Source: Rhodanobacter sp. AS-Z3 (GTDB lineage: Bacteria > Pseudomonadota > Gammaproteobacteria > Xanthomonadales > Rhodanobacteraceae). From it: 64,000 bases of DNA. The DNA lies in the NCBI RefSeq assembly GCF_029224025.1, contig NZ_CP119392.1, forward strand, positions 2,689,001-2,753,000, written 5' to 3'. A program made the position numbers and the translations under genes. This document shows, one piece after another, positions 53,644-62,971 of the stretch. Below the pieces are notes generated by a model. That model did no database searches, had not been told where the DNA came from, and saw nothing but the letters and a program-made list of their open reading frames with translations. How positions within the stretch are numbered: position 1 is the stretch's first letter; every line of letters begins with the position of its first letter.

Positions 53644-55761
53644 ATGGTTCAGGCCTCCTCCATCACCCGTGTCTCCTCTATGTTCGAAGGATTGCGCTTC
53701 AACCACTGGAAAACCAGCGAAGGTGACGATGGTGTTGTCACGCTGACCCTGGATCGCGCCAACAGCAGCGTCAACGCGATCTCCCGTGCCGTGCTGGACG
53801 AACTGGAACAGATCATCGAGCGCTTGTCCATCAACAAGCCTGCGGGCGTGATCATCACTTCGGCCAAGCCGTCAGGGTTTGCGGTGGGCGCCGACATCAA
53901 GGAATTCGTCGAGTACGCCAAACACGATGCTGTGTTGGAGAACATCGAGCATGGCCAGCGCGTCTATGAGGCACTGGCGCGCCTGCCCTGTCCGACGGTG
54001 GCTGCCGTGCACGGTGCCTGCATGGGCGGCGGCGCCGAGTTGATCCTCGCCTGCCGCCAGCGCATCGCGGCGGACGACGAAAAGACCCGCATCGCGCTGC
54101 CTGAAGTCATGCTCGGCATTCACCCCGGCTGGGGCGGCACCGCACGCCTGCCGCGTCTGATCGGCGCCACCGAGGCGCTGCCGCTGATGCTGACCGGAAA
54201 GTCCCTGTCAGCCAAACGCGCGCTGAGCCTGGGCGTGGTCGACCGACTGGCCCGCCCGGAAGACCTGCTGACAGAGGCGCGTGTGTTGCTGCGCCACGCC
54301 CCTGCCCGTCCGTTTGCCCGCCGTGCCAAGGCCTGGGCCAGCAATACCTGGCTGGCGCGGCAAGTACTTGCACCGATGGTGCTGAAGCAGACCGCCGCCA
54401 AGGTTCGCAAGGCTCATTACCCGGCGCCGTTCGCAATGATCGATGTGTGGAAGTGTGGTGGCTCCAGCATCAACCAGCGTTTGAAGATCGAAGCGCGCTC
54501 GGTAGCCAAGCTGGCGCAGACGCCCACCGCGCAAAACCTGATCCGGATCTTCTTTCTGCAGGAACGCCTCAAGAGCCAGGGCGCAGGCGTCGACCCGCAG
54601 ATCAAGCACGTGCACGTGGTTGGCGCTGGCGTGATGGGTGGCGATATTGCCGCCTGGGCCGCGCTCAAGGGGTTCGATGTGACCCTGCAGGATCGCGAGA
54701 TGAAATACATCCAGCCCGCGCTGGACCGCGCTCGCGCACTCTACGAAAAGAAGTTGAAAGCGCCGGACAAGATCGAGGCCGCCATGCTGCGGTTACGCGC
54801 CGACGTCAGCGGCAGCGGCGTGGCAAAAGCCGATCTTGCTATCGAGGCGATTTACGAGAACGCCGAGGCGAAAGAGGCGCTTTACGCGACCATTGAGCCA
54901 CAGTTCCAGAACAACCAGATTCTCGCCAGCAACACCTCCAGCATTCCGCTGGATGAACTGCGCAAGAACCTCGCGGCACCCCAGCGCTTCCTTGGCTTGC
55001 ACTTCTTCAATCCGGTGGCGCAGATGCCCTTGGTGGAGGTGGTACGGCACGACCAACTCGATCCACTGATCGAGAAACGCGCGCTGGCGTTCTGCAAGGC
55101 GATCGGCAAGTTGCCGGTGGCGGTCAAGGGCACGCCGGGCTTTCTGGTCAATCGCATCCTGATGCCTTATTTGCTGGAAGCGTTGCGCATGTACAGCGAA
55201 GGTGTGCCGGGACCGGTACTGGATCGCGAGGCAAAGAAATTCGGCATGCCGATGGGTCCGATCGAGCTGGCCGACACCGTCGGACTTGACGTATGCGCGT
55301 CCGTGGGTCGTGAACTGGCACCGTTCCTGGGTCTGGAGCTTCCGCCGGGACTCGACGACAAGCTGGCGGCCGGCAAGCGCGGCAAAAAAGATGGCCAGGG
55401 CTTGTATGTCTGGCAGGACGGCAAACCGCAAAAGCCGACCGTCCCCGAGGATTATGTGACCCCGCCTGACATTGCTGACCGGATGATCCTGCCGATGGTC
55501 AACGAGGCGATCGCCTGTCTGGCTGATGGTGTGGTCGATGACGCCGACCTGCTCGATGCCGGCGTGATCTTCGGCACCGGCTTCGCGCCATTCCGCGGCG
55601 GCCCGATTCAGTACGCACGCAGCGAAGGTATCGACAAGCTGAGGGCAAAACTCGACGAACTGGCGCAGCGCCACGGCGAGCGCTTCAAGCCGAAGAACGG
55701 TTGGGATAATCCGGTGCTGGCTGCAAGTGGCCTCGAACTGCCGGCCGCTTCGGACGACTGA
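53644..55761 (+). CDS. Fused enoyl-CoA hydratase/3-hydroxyacyl-CoA dehydrogenase (FadB/FadJ-like)
   Basis: A 705-aa two-activity protein of fatty acid beta-oxidation. The hydratase domain (1-250) has oxyanion-hole Gly and catalytic Glu residues in GACMGGGAELILAC and ALPEVMLGIHPGWGG. The NAD-dependent dehydrogenase (about 310-700) begins HVHVVGAGVMGGDIAAW and includes SNTSSIPLDEL and LHFFNPVAQMPLVEVV. ATG 53644 has AGGA upstream; ATG 53680 (MFEGLRFNHW) is also possible. No fadA is adjacent. A strong terminator follows. Confidence 0.92.
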   Translation: MVQASSITRVSSMFEGLRFNHWKTSEGDDGVVTLTLDRANSSVNAISRAVLDELEQIIERLSINKPAGVIITSAKPSGFAVGADIKEFVEYAKHDAVLENIEHGQRVYEALARLPCPTVAAVHGACMGGGAELILACRQRIAADDEKTRIALPEVMLGIHPGWGGTARLPRLIGATEALPLMLTGKSLSAKRALSLGVVDRLARPEDLLTEARVLLRHAPARPFARRAKAWASNTWLARQVLAPMVLKQTAAKVRKAHYPAPFAMIDVWKCGGSSINQRLKIEARSVAKLAQTPTAQNLIRIFFLQERLKSQGAGVDPQIKHVHVVGAGVMGGDIAAWAALKGFDVTLQDREMKYIQPALDRARALYEKKLKAPDKIEAAMLRLRADVSGSGVAKADLAIEAIYENAEAKEALYATIEPQFQNNQILASNTSSIPLDELRKNLAAPQRFLGLHFFNPVAQMPLVEVVRHDQLDPLIEKRALAFCKAIGKLPVAVKGTPGFLVNRILMPYLLEALRMYSEGVPGPVLDREAKKFGMPMGPIELADTVGLDVCASVGRELAPFLGLELPPGLDDKLAAGKRGKKDGQGLYVWQDGKPQKPTVPEDYVTPPDIADRMILPMVNEAIACLADGVVDDADLLDAGVIFGTGFAPFRGGPIQYARSEGIDKLRAKLDELAQRHGERFKPKNGWDNPVLAASGLELPAASDD

Positions 55762-55778
55762 CCCTGCGCGAACGGTGG

Positions 55779-55814
55779 AAATGAAGAGGCCCGGCATGCC
55801 GGGCCTCTTCATTT
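55779..55814. terminator. Bidirectional terminator after the FadB-like gene
   Basis: A 36-bp perfect palindrome centred at GGCATGCC, with AAATGAAGAGGCCCGG on the left and its complement on the right. It separates the convergent FadB-like and DUF2058 genes. Confidence 0.85.
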
Positions 55815-55827
55815 ATTCATTCCGCCA

Positions 55828-56397
55828 TCACCACATAAGATCGTCCGGCACGCCATCGTCGCCTACGGCGACAGCATTCGGATCAACCAGCAAGGCCACC
55901 TGCTGCGCATCAATGGCGCGAACCTGCTCGGCAATTTCTCGCGTCACCAGCAGGTAGCGACCCGCTTGCTGGACCACTCCCAGTTCGCCGGCATTGAGCG
56001 CGGCTAGCTGCGCGGCATCCACGTGAATCCGCCTGATCTTGCCGCCGAATTCGAAATTGCGTGGCTGGTCGGCATCGGCCTTGTTCAGCGCCTTGCCGTC
56101 GAGCAGCTTCTGGATGTTCTGCTTGCGCTCACGGCGCAGCCGGGCCTGCTCTGCCGCTTCCTGTTCGACCTGCTTGCGTTCGCGTGCCTCGGTTTGTGCG
56201 CGCAAAGCATAGGCCTTGGCCAGATCAATTTCCTCCTGGCTGCGACCCGCCGCTGACGGCGGCTGTGGTTTTCCACCATGCCGAGCGGGTTTGCCCAACT
56301 TCGGCGCAGGTGCACGCTTCGGCTCGCGCGAGCGCTCGGGTTGAACCTGTTTGACGATGCCGCTCTTGAGCAGCTGATCGCGCAGGGAATCGGCCAT
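55828..56397 (-). CDS. DUF2058 family protein
   Basis: A 189-aa basic, charged protein: MADSLRDQLLKSGIVKQVQP, then a coiled-coil stretch rich in Arg/Gln/Glu (about 65-110, EEIDLAKAYALRAQTEARER) and a C-terminal domain (FEFGGKIRRIHVDAAQLAAL). This fits DUF2058 (E. coli YaiL); a nucleic-acid association has been suggested for the family. It is 39 bp downstream of slyX in the same direction. Confidence 0.88.
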   Translation of the reverse strand: MADSLRDQLLKSGIVKQVQPERSREPKRAPAPKLGKPARHGGKPQPPSAAGRSQEEIDLAKAYALRAQTEARERKQVEQEAAEQARLRRERKQNIQKLLDGKALNKADADQPRNFEFGGKIRRIHVDAAQLAALNAGELGVVQQAGRYLLVTREIAEQVRAIDAQQVALLVDPNAVAVGDDGVPDDLMW

Positions 56398-56435
56398 GCG
56401 GGTGTTCCATTTTCGGTGGACGGGAAAGCTTCGAA

Positions 56436-56660
56436 TCAATAATGCGGCGGCGGCGGTTCGTCGTGAGCATCGCTGCCCTGTGCGACACGCATCGAGGCCA
56501 TTTCGCCGCGCAGGTCACGCAAGGCGCGCTCCAGCGCAGCGATGCGCTGCGACTGGTCGGCATCCGCCGTAGTCAATGCCTGCACCGCCTCATCAATGAA
56601 GGTCAGCTTGACCTCCATCTCGTCGAGACGGTGCTCGACGGTGTCACTGGGACGGCTCAT
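56436..56660 (-). CDS. slyX: SlyX family protein
   Basis: A 74-aa coiled-coil protein ([36 protein letters not shown]) ending PPPPHY, a feature of SlyX. Function unknown despite the name. The start overlaps the ugd stop by 4 nt. Confidence 0.9.
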   Translation of the reverse strand: MSRPSDTVEHRLDEMEVKLTFIDEAVQALTTADADQSQRIAALERALRDLRGEMASMRVAQGSDAHDEPPPPHY

Positions 56661-58003
56661 AGCGGCACCTGCAGGCTGCGCCCGCGTCCAATGCCGTAAT
56701 AGGCCAAGCCCGCCTCTTCCACCACGGTCGGATCGTACAGATTGCGACCATCGAAAAGGGCCGGCTCGTTCAACGCCGCACGAATGGCAGCGAAGTCCGG
56801 GCTGCGAAAGGCCTTCCACTCTGTCACCACAACCAGCACGTCGGCACCCTGCAGTGCACTCATCGCGTCATCACACAACAACAGGTCGCTGCGATCACCG
56901 TACAGTCGCTGTGTCTCGTGCTGCGCTTCGGGATCAAACGCGCGCACCTTGGCGCCCGCATCCCACAGCAGTTCCATCAGACGTCGACTGGAGGCTTCAC
57001 GCATGTCGTCGGTGTTCGGCTTGAACGCCAAGCCCCACAAAGCAATCGTGCGGCCGGCCAGCTGACCGTGGAAATGGCGCGAAACAAGCTCGAACAATTT
57101 GCCCTTCTGCTGCCGATTGACCGCCTCAACCGCACCGAGCAGGTGCGCTTCGTAACCATGTGCGTGCGCGGTATGTTCCAGCGCCTGCACGTCTTTGGGA
57201 AAACAGGAGCCGCCGTAGCCCGCACCCGGGTAGATGAAGTGATAGCCAATTCGCGGGTCCGAACCGATACCCTGACGCACCAGTTCCACGTCGGCACCGA
57301 CCCGCTCGGCAATATTCGCGATCTCGTTCATGAAGCTGATCTTGGTCGCCAGCATCGCGTTCGCCGCGTACTTGGTCAGCTCGGCCGAACGCTCATCCAT
57401 CACCACCATGCGATCGTGGTTGCGATTGAATGGCGCGTACAACTTGCGCAGAACCGCCACCGCGCGTGCGCTGGACGTACCCACCACGATCCGGTCCGGT
57501 CGCATGCAGTCATCCACCGCAGCGCCTTCCTTCAGAAATTCGGGATTGGATACCACGTCGAATTCCAGGGCCACTTTGCGGATAACCAATTCGTCCGACA
57601 CCACCTTGCGAACGCGGTCAGCGGTACCTACCGGCACGGTCGATTTGTTCACCACCACGGTGTAGCGCTCAAGGTGTTGCCCGATGGTTCGCGCTACCGC
57701 TTCCACGTACTGCAGATCGGCGCTGCCATCCTCATCCGGCGGCGTACCCACGGCAATGAAGATCAGCTCCCCGTGCGCGATGGCCGGTGCCGCCTCGGTG
57801 GTGAAATTCAGCCGTCCAGCGGCATGGTTGCGCTGCACGATGGCCTGTAGCCCCGGCTCGAAGATAGGGATTTCACCGTGCTCAAGGCGCTCCACCTTGC
57901 TCGCGTCGATATCGACACACACAACCTTGTTGCCCATTTCCGCCAGGCAGGCACCGGTAACCAGCCCGACATAGCCGGTGCCGAAAATAGTGACATTCAT
58001 CAT
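56657..58003 (-). CDS. ugd: UDP-glucose 6-dehydrogenase
   Basis: A 448-aa enzyme oxidising UDP-glucose to UDP-glucuronate for capsule, lipid A or exopolysaccharide. It has the NAD motif [21 protein letters not shown], the catalytic Cys in [13 protein letters not shown] and [18 protein letters not shown]. Two consecutive ATGs (58003 and 58000) are possible starts. slyX and DUF2058 follow; no polysaccharide gene is next to it. Confidence 0.95.
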   Translation of the reverse strand: MMNVTIFGTGYVGLVTGACLAEMGNKVVCVDIDASKVERLEHGEIPIFEPGLQAIVQRNHAAGRLNFTTEAAPAIAHGELIFIAVGTPPDEDGSADLQYVEAVARTIGQHLERYTVVVNKSTVPVGTADRVRKVVSDELVIRKVALEFDVVSNPEFLKEGAAVDDCMRPDRIVVGTSSARAVAVLRKLYAPFNRNHDRMVVMDERSAELTKYAANAMLATKISFMNEIANIAERVGADVELVRQGIGSDPRIGYHFIYPGAGYGGSCFPKDVQALEHTAHAHGYEAHLLGAVEAVNRQQKGKLFELVSRHFHGQLAGRTIALWGLAFKPNTDDMREASSRRLMELLWDAGAKVRAFDPEAQHETQRLYGDRSDLLLCDDAMSALQGADVLVVVTEWKAFRSPDFAAIRAALNEPALFDGRNLYDPTVVEEAGLAYYGIGRGRSLQVPL

Positions 58004-58090
58004 CGTCGTGACGATTTCCGCAAACGTTGGACGCCCATTCTAACCGCCCGCCGGATTGGTTCGGCCCTGTGGTCGCAGGCGATGGAGACG

Positions 58091-58122
58091 CGAAAGGGCG
58101 CGAATCGCTTCGCGCCCTTTCG
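58091..58122. terminator. Stem-loop between the FKBP and ugd genes
   Basis: A 13-bp stem (58091-58103 against 58110-58122) with a 6-nt loop, followed on the right by a second 8-bp stem (58131-58138 against 58146-58153). Both lie downstream of the leftward FKBP gene. A T run is lacking, so termination strength is uncertain. Confidence 0.6.
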
Positions 58123-58167
58123 AGACACACTTGCCAGGTTTCTACCCTGGCAATGACTCTGAAACGA

Positions 58168-58917
58168 TCAGTGACCGCCCGGAGCGGCGCCTGCCGGCGT
58201 CGGGCCGGTCGAAACCAGGGTCACGTCAAAGATCAACGTGGCATTCGGCGGCATCGGCGGCTGCGGCTCGGCACCGTAGGCCAGCGTTGACGGAATGAAG
58301 AACTTGTAATGACCACCCACCTGCATCAACTGCAGACCTTCGCGAAAGCCCGGAATCACGCCAGCCAGCGGAATCTTGGCTGCGCCCGGCGGGTTGTGCT
58401 TGGCCGATGCGTCGAACACCTGACCATTGATGAAGGTGCCGGTGTAGTTGATCTCGACGGTATCGTTCGGACCCGGGCGAGCACCGCTGCCCTGGCTGAT
58501 CACCTGGTACTGCAGGCCCGATGCCGTGGTCTTCACGCCCGGCGCCGTCTTGTTCTTGGCCAGGAAGGCATCGCCTTCAGCCTTGTTCTTGGCCGCCAGC
58601 TTGGTCATCTCGGCCTGATACTTGGCCTGGATCTTGGCCATGAACGCGTCATGCACCTGTTTGGCTTCAGCGTCGCTCATGGTCGGCTTCTGACCGGACA
58701 GGGCTGCCTTCACCGCATTGGCGACCGCGTTCGGGTCCAGCTCGTCACGCATGATCGGCGGAACCTGGGAAGCAATCTCCCAACCCACCACGTAGCTGGC
58801 CTTGGCCTTGTCGACAGGTGCAGCCGCGCCAGCGGTCTGGGCGGCAACGCTGGCCGTCATGCCCAACGCAACGGCCATCGCAACCGCCGTCAGCGTGGGA
58901 CGCAGAAAGTGCTTCAT
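58168..58917 (-). CDS. Periplasmic FKBP-type peptidyl-prolyl isomerase (FkpA/Mip-like)
   Basis: A 249-aa protein with a signal peptide (cleavage after SVAA, near residue 26), an N-terminal helical dimerisation domain (about 35-120; DAKQVHDAFMAKIQAKYQAEM) and a C-terminal FKBP domain (SGLQYQVISQGSGARPGPND, VEINYTGTFINGQVFDAS, VIPGFREGLQLMQVGGHYKF, PSTLAYG). It folds envelope proteins by proline isomerisation. Upstream codons before the ATG at 58917 are not part of it. Confidence 0.93.
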   Translation of the reverse strand: MKHFLRPTLTAVAMAVALGMTASVAAQTAGAAAPVDKAKASYVVGWEIASQVPPIMRDELDPNAVANAVKAALSGQKPTMSDAEAKQVHDAFMAKIQAKYQAEMTKLAAKNKAEGDAFLAKNKTAPGVKTTASGLQYQVISQGSGARPGPNDTVEINYTGTFINGQVFDASAKHNPPGAAKIPLAGVIPGFREGLQLMQVGGHYKFFIPSTLAYGAEPQPPMPPNATLIFDVTLVSTGPTPAGAAPGGH

Positions 58918-59109
58918 TCGTAACTCCCTCAAGTATGGATATGCCGGTTTTGCCGGCCGCGCCTCCCGGTGGAGGCAGGCCACGCATTGTGCGGTGCTTG
59001 TCGGATCTTGGCAACGATCTGGCGATGAGACCGTCATTTGCGGAAAAGGTTCAGCCCGCCGCACCCTCCGGCGAGCGCACAAGTCTGCCAGTCAAGCGCC
59101 TGCGCGAAC

Positions 59110-60858
59110 TCAGGGGGCCGGCTTTTCGAGAGTCTCCTTCAAGGCCGCCTGCAAGCGCGCATGCATTCTTACGAAGCCGCGCCACAGCACCACCGCAACC
59201 AGCACCACCACGACCACCAGCGCCAAGGCGACCCCTCGCGGCGGCAGAATGGCCGAACTGAGCGCGCTGACCAGCAGGGCCAGCGCCAGCAACGTGACCA
59301 GCGGAATGACCCGCGCCAGCACATTGCGGATCGCCTGCGTATACGCGCCGGCAAACCGTTCGCGAATGCCCAACTCGGCCAGCACCATGCCAAGTGCTTC
59401 GGCCTTGCGGTACACCGCGACCAGCATGGGCAACGACAGGAACAGCGCACAGGCCCAGATAAGCGTGTGCCGCAGTTCCCGGTCGATGCCCAACATCGAG
59501 AACCAGCTCCAGTTGTTCGCATTGATGTAGGCGCCAATGATGAACAAGGCCACCACCAACAACACATTGATGCCGATATGCCAAAGCAGTCGCCGAAAGA
59601 TCGCCGCAATGGCAGCGTTTTCGTTGACCGGCTTGAGGTTTTCCAGCCAGCCGCTGTAGCTGCTCGCCAACAGGCGCAGCGACTGCGGGGTCACTCGTCT
59701 CACCGCGTTCCCCACGCCGTCGGCGGAGCGATTCAGATACGGCGTTGCCGCCATGCACAGCACCGACACCGCCACGGCAATCGGGTAGATGAAGTCACTG
59801 ATCACCCCCAATGACAGACCCAGCGTGGCAATGACGAACGAGAACTCGCCGATCTGCGCCATGCCCAGACCCGAACGCAATGCCGTGCGGCTGTCGTGAC
59901 CCACCACGAAGATGCCCAGGCTGCAGGCCAACGTCTTGCCGGCGATGACCACCATGGCAATGACCAATGCAGGCAGCGCGTACTGGAGCAACATGGCCGG
60001 ATCAATCTTCAAGCCGATCGCCACGAAGAACAACGCGGCAAACATGTCGCGCAACGGCTCCACCAGACGCAGTACACGCCCGACGCTACGTGACTCGGCC
60101 ACCACGGCGCCGGCCAGGAACGCACCCAGCGCCACGCTGAAACCCATCCACGCGGCGAACAGGCTGGCGCCGAAGCAGATGCCGAGCACACTGACCAGCA
60201 AGGTCTCGTCGCGCCCGAAGCCCGCCACATAATCAACCAATCGCGGCAACAGCAGCAGCCCCAGGATCATCCCGACAATCACGAACAAACCCAGATGACC
60301 GATCAGCGCGAACGCCGTCTCAGCCTGCACGGAGCCGCCCATCGACACCGCCGCGAGCAGGGTCAGCATCACGATGGCCAACAGGTCCTCGGCCACCAGC
60401 AGGCCAACGACCAGTTGTGCAAACTTCTGCTCGCGCTGACCGGACTCGGCGAGGGTTCGAGTCGCCACCATCGTCGAGGACAACGAAATGATCGCGCCGA
60501 GGAACAGCGCGTCCTTGCCGGACCAGCCGAACATGCCGCCAATGCCATAACCAATCCACAACATGAATCCGACTTCGGCCACCGCCACCACAAGTACGCC
60601 GATACCCACCTCGCGCAACTTGCGCACGCTGAATTCCAGGCCCAGCGTGAACATCAACAGCACCACGCCAAGATTGGAAATGTCGTCGATGGCACGCGGG
60701 TCGCCCACCAACTCGCCAGGCGTATGCGGACCAATCAGCACGCCAGCCAGGATGTATCCCAGCAGCACCGGCTGGCGCAGCCGCTGGAACACGATCGTGG
60801 TGGCGCCCGCCACGATCATGACGACAGCAAGATCACGAATGAAGCCAATTTCGTGCAT
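59110..60858 (-). CDS. CPA2 cation:proton antiporter (Kef/YbaL-like) without RCK domain
   Basis: A 582-aa membrane protein. The first about 385 residues are a CPA2 antiporter with QPVLLGYILAGVLIGPHTPG, LGVVLLMFTLGLEFS, the acidic-pair region LVAEDLLAIVML and ALRSGLGMAQIGEFSFVIA. KefB/C and YbaL carry a C-terminal TrkA-N (RCK) nucleotide-binding domain; here the last about 180 residues instead hold about four more hydrophobic helices and a basic tail. Transport of K+ or Na+ against H+ is likely; regulation must differ. It is a single gene upstream of the divergent tRNA operon. Confidence 0.85.
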   Translation of the reverse strand: MHEIGFIRDLAVVMIVAGATTIVFQRLRQPVLLGYILAGVLIGPHTPGELVGDPRAIDDISNLGVVLLMFTLGLEFSVRKLREVGIGVLVVAVAEVGFMLWIGYGIGGMFGWSGKDALFLGAIISLSSTMVATRTLAESGQREQKFAQLVVGLLVAEDLLAIVMLTLLAAVSMGGSVQAETAFALIGHLGLFVIVGMILGLLLLPRLVDYVAGFGRDETLLVSVLGICFGASLFAAWMGFSVALGAFLAGAVVAESRSVGRVLRLVEPLRDMFAALFFVAIGLKIDPAMLLQYALPALVIAMVVIAGKTLACSLGIFVVGHDSRTALRSGLGMAQIGEFSFVIATLGLSLGVISDFIYPIAVAVSVLCMAATPYLNRSADGVGNAVRRVTPQSLRLLASSYSGWLENLKPVNENAAIAAIFRRLLWHIGINVLLVVALFIIGAYINANNWSWFSMLGIDRELRHTLIWACALFLSLPMLVAVYRKAEALGMVLAELGIRERFAGAYTQAIRNVLARVIPLVTLLALALLVSALSSAILPPRGVALALVVVVVLVAVVLWRGFVRMHARLQAALKETLEKPAP

Positions 60859-60983
60859 TCACCAACTCTGCTTGAAACCCTGTGGATCGTTCCAGCTTAA
60901 ACGAAGGACACTGCTCACTCGCCTGTTGGCTGAACGAGTGGTTGGAGATCAAACCCACGCTGATCGAAAGTGTGAAAAAAAGC

Positions 60984-61012
60984 TTGACGGATATACGGCT
61001 CGCACCTATTCT
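60984..61012 (+). promoter_or_regulatory. Sigma-70 promoter of the tRNA operon
   Basis: TTGACG (60984-60989) and TATTCT (61007-61012) are spaced by 17 bp, followed by a GC-rich discriminator. The first tRNA starts 18 bp after the -10 box. Confidence 0.8.
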
Positions 61013-61029
61013 TTGCGGCTTCCAGCGGC

Positions 61030-61105
61030 GGGGCCATAGCTCAGCTGGGAGAGCGCCTGCATGGCATGCAGGAGGTCGGCGGTTCGATCCCGCCTGGCTC
61101 CACCA
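61030..61105 (+). tRNA. tRNA-Ala (anticodon GGC)
   Basis: A 76-nt cloverleaf with acceptor GGGGCCA/TGGCTCC (one G-U), anticodon stem CCTGC/GCAGG and loop ATGGCAT, T-loop TTCGATC and encoded CCA. Confidence 0.97.
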
Positions 61106-61114
61106 ATTTGAATT

Positions 61115-61190
61115 GTCCCCATCGTCTAGAGGCCTAGGACACCACCCTTTCACGGTGGACACCGGGGTTCGAATCCCCGTGGGGACGCCA
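61115..61190 (+). tRNA. tRNA-Glu (anticodon TTC)
   Basis: A 76-nt cloverleaf starting GTCCCCATCGTCTAGAGG, anticodon stem-loop CCACC-CTTTCAC-GGTGG, T-loop TTCGAAT and encoded CCA. It follows tRNA-Ala by 9 bp. Confidence 0.97.
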
Positions 61191-61226
61191 AGTTGGCTCG
61201 CAAAGCTGGAAGATGCAACAAAATGC

Positions 61227-61303
61227 GGAGTGGTAGTTCAGTTGGTTAGAATGCTGGCCTGTCACGCCGGAGGTCGCGGGTTCGAGTCCCGTCCACTCCG
61301 CCA
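61227..61303 (+). tRNA. tRNA-Asp (anticodon GTC)
   Basis: A 77-nt cloverleaf with acceptor GGAGTGG/CCACTCC, anticodon loop CTGTCAC, T-loop TTCGAGT and encoded CCA. It closes the three-tRNA operon. Confidence 0.97.
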
Positions 61304-61316
61304 CTATTCAAGCAAG

Positions 61317-61340
61317 AAGCCCGCCTAGCGCGGGCTTTTT
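61317..61340 (+). terminator. Rho-independent terminator of the tRNA operon
   Basis: Stem AAGCCCGC (61317-61324) against GCGGGCTT (61330-61337) with a T5 run ending at 61340. Confidence 0.9.
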
Positions 61341-61368
61341 GTTGTGCGGCAAGAAAACCCCGTACGGC

Positions 61369-61830
61369 TCAATCCTCGCGCTGCAAAGTCCCTGCGGAAT
61401 GCCCCTGCTCGGCAAGGTATTCCAGCCATCGCGAGAGGAAGCGGTTCATGCGCAGACGATGCTGGAACACCGTATGCGCGGGTGAGAACGGACCCAGCAC
61501 CTGCCAAAGATGCCGACCGGGATGGCAATGCAGGGCCTCGGCCACATGGGCGTCGGTATACATGCGCAACTGCGCCGACGGCGCGCGCTGGCCGGTGTCG
61601 ACATCGACAAAATCGTAGGTGAGCTCCAGCTCCAGCGTGTACGGATGACATTCCTGCACATGCAGGTGCACGTTGAGACCATCGTCGACATTGGAAACAT
61701 AGCGGCCCGGTGCCAATTGCTGCGGCTGGAACAGCCGGGACAGGCGATGGTAATTCTCCGCATACAGGCCCATCAGGAACTCGAAGCGTCCCGGCAACAG
61801 GCTGTGGCGATTGTCCAGTACCGCACTCAT
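61369..61830 (-). CDS. DUF1249 family protein
   Basis: A 153-aa protein ([74 protein letters not shown]) fitting DUF1249 (E. coli YqiB). Its function is unknown to me. It is 28 bp downstream of ppsR in the same direction. Codons upstream of ATG 61830 fall in the ppsR end region. Confidence 0.85.
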   Translation of the reverse strand: MSAVLDNRHSLLPGRFEFLMGLYAENYHRLSRLFQPQQLAPGRYVSNVDDGLNVHLHVQECHPYTLELELTYDFVDVDTGQRAPSAQLRMYTDAHVAEALHCHPGRHLWQVLGPFSPAHTVFQHRLRMNRFLSRWLEYLAEQGHSAGTLQRED

Positions 61831-61858
61831 GGCTGGCGTGCAAACTCCGGTTGGTGGT

Positions 61859-62674
61859 CTAGAACATGGTGCGTTCAATGCCAAAGCGATCGAAAATCTT
61901 GCTGGCAATTTCCTCGATCGACACATGGGTGGTGTTGAGACTGGGGATGTTCGATTGCCGCATCAGGCGATCTGCCTGCTCCAGCTCCCAGCGGCACTGC
62001 TTGAGCGTGGCATAGCGACTGCCGGCGCGACGCTGTTCCCGGATCTGTGCCAAACGGACTGGATCGATGGTCAGTCCGTAGAGTCGATCCTTGTAGGGCC
62101 GCAGGCGTGCCGGCAACTCCAGCTTCTCCAGGTCTTCGTCGGTCAGCGGATAGTTGGCGGCACTGACGCCGTAATGCAAGGCCATGTACAGGCAGGTCGG
62201 TGTCTTGCCCGAGCGCGATACGCCCACCAGGATCAGATCGGCCTCGGCATAATCCACGTCGATCCCATCATCATGCGACAGCGCGTAATTGGTCGCGTTG
62301 ATGCGCGCCTCGTATTTGTCGAAATCAACCATGCCGTGCGAACGATTGACCGCACCCGAACGCTTGGTGGCCAATTCGTCTTCCAACGGGCCAATGAATG
62401 GCGCGAACACGTCCATCATCAAGGCGCCGCTGGTGGCGACAATCTCGCAAAGCGCGCGTTCGGCCATGGTGTTGACCACAATCGGTCGCTGGCCCGTCTG
62501 CGCGTAATTCGTCTTGATGCGCAAGGCAGCCACTTCCGCCTTGTGCGCATTGTCGGTGAACGGCAACCGGTGCTTGTCGAACTTCACACCCTCGAATTGC
62601 GCCAAGATGCTGTTGCCGATGGTCTCTGCCGTAATGCCGGTGGAGTCGGAGATGAAGAATACCGTTCGCTGCAT
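61859..62674 (-). CDS. ppsR: PEP synthase regulatory protein (bifunctional kinase/pyrophosphorylase)
   Basis: A 271-aa DUF299 protein with [20 protein letters not shown] at the N-terminus and the P-loop-like [15 protein letters not shown]. Family members inactivate PEP synthase by ADP-dependent phosphorylation and reactivate it by phosphate-dependent dephosphorylation. The target gene ppsA is divergent, 297 bp away. The ATG at 62674 is the family start. Confidence 0.94.
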   Translation of the reverse strand: MQRTVFFISDSTGITAETIGNSILAQFEGVKFDKHRLPFTDNAHKAEVAALRIKTNYAQTGQRPIVVNTMAERALCEIVATSGALMMDVFAPFIGPLEDELATKRSGAVNRSHGMVDFDKYEARINATNYALSHDDGIDVDYAEADLILVGVSRSGKTPTCLYMALHYGVSAANYPLTDEDLEKLELPARLRPYKDRLYGLTIDPVRLAQIREQRRAGSRYATLKQCRWELEQADRLMRQSNIPSLNTTHVSIEEIASKIFDRFGIERTMF

Positions 62675-62971
62675 ACCTTGACCTTGATGGCGGTTCGTAC
62701 TTGGCCGCACCATAGCAGGTTGCTGCGGCCAGCCTGCCGTCCCGGTGTGCATGACACCCCAGTGCCAAATCCACCAACGGCGGCGTGCGACCTGACGCTG
62801 AAAATCGACTGCCAGCTGACTGGTATCGGGTTGGAATGGCATCGGCGTGCAATGGTCTTCTTGTGCTCCGCACCATTCGCAGCGGACAATACCAGTTCCT
62901 TGCAAGCCGCTTCACGCCTGCATGTCGCGTACATTCCACTATTCGCAACGATTCCCCAAAAGGAGACACCC

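Noticed and set aside
61030..61303. tRNA cluster as an integration site for a genomic island
   Set aside because: No integrase, no duplicated tRNA 3' end and only conserved genes on both sides.
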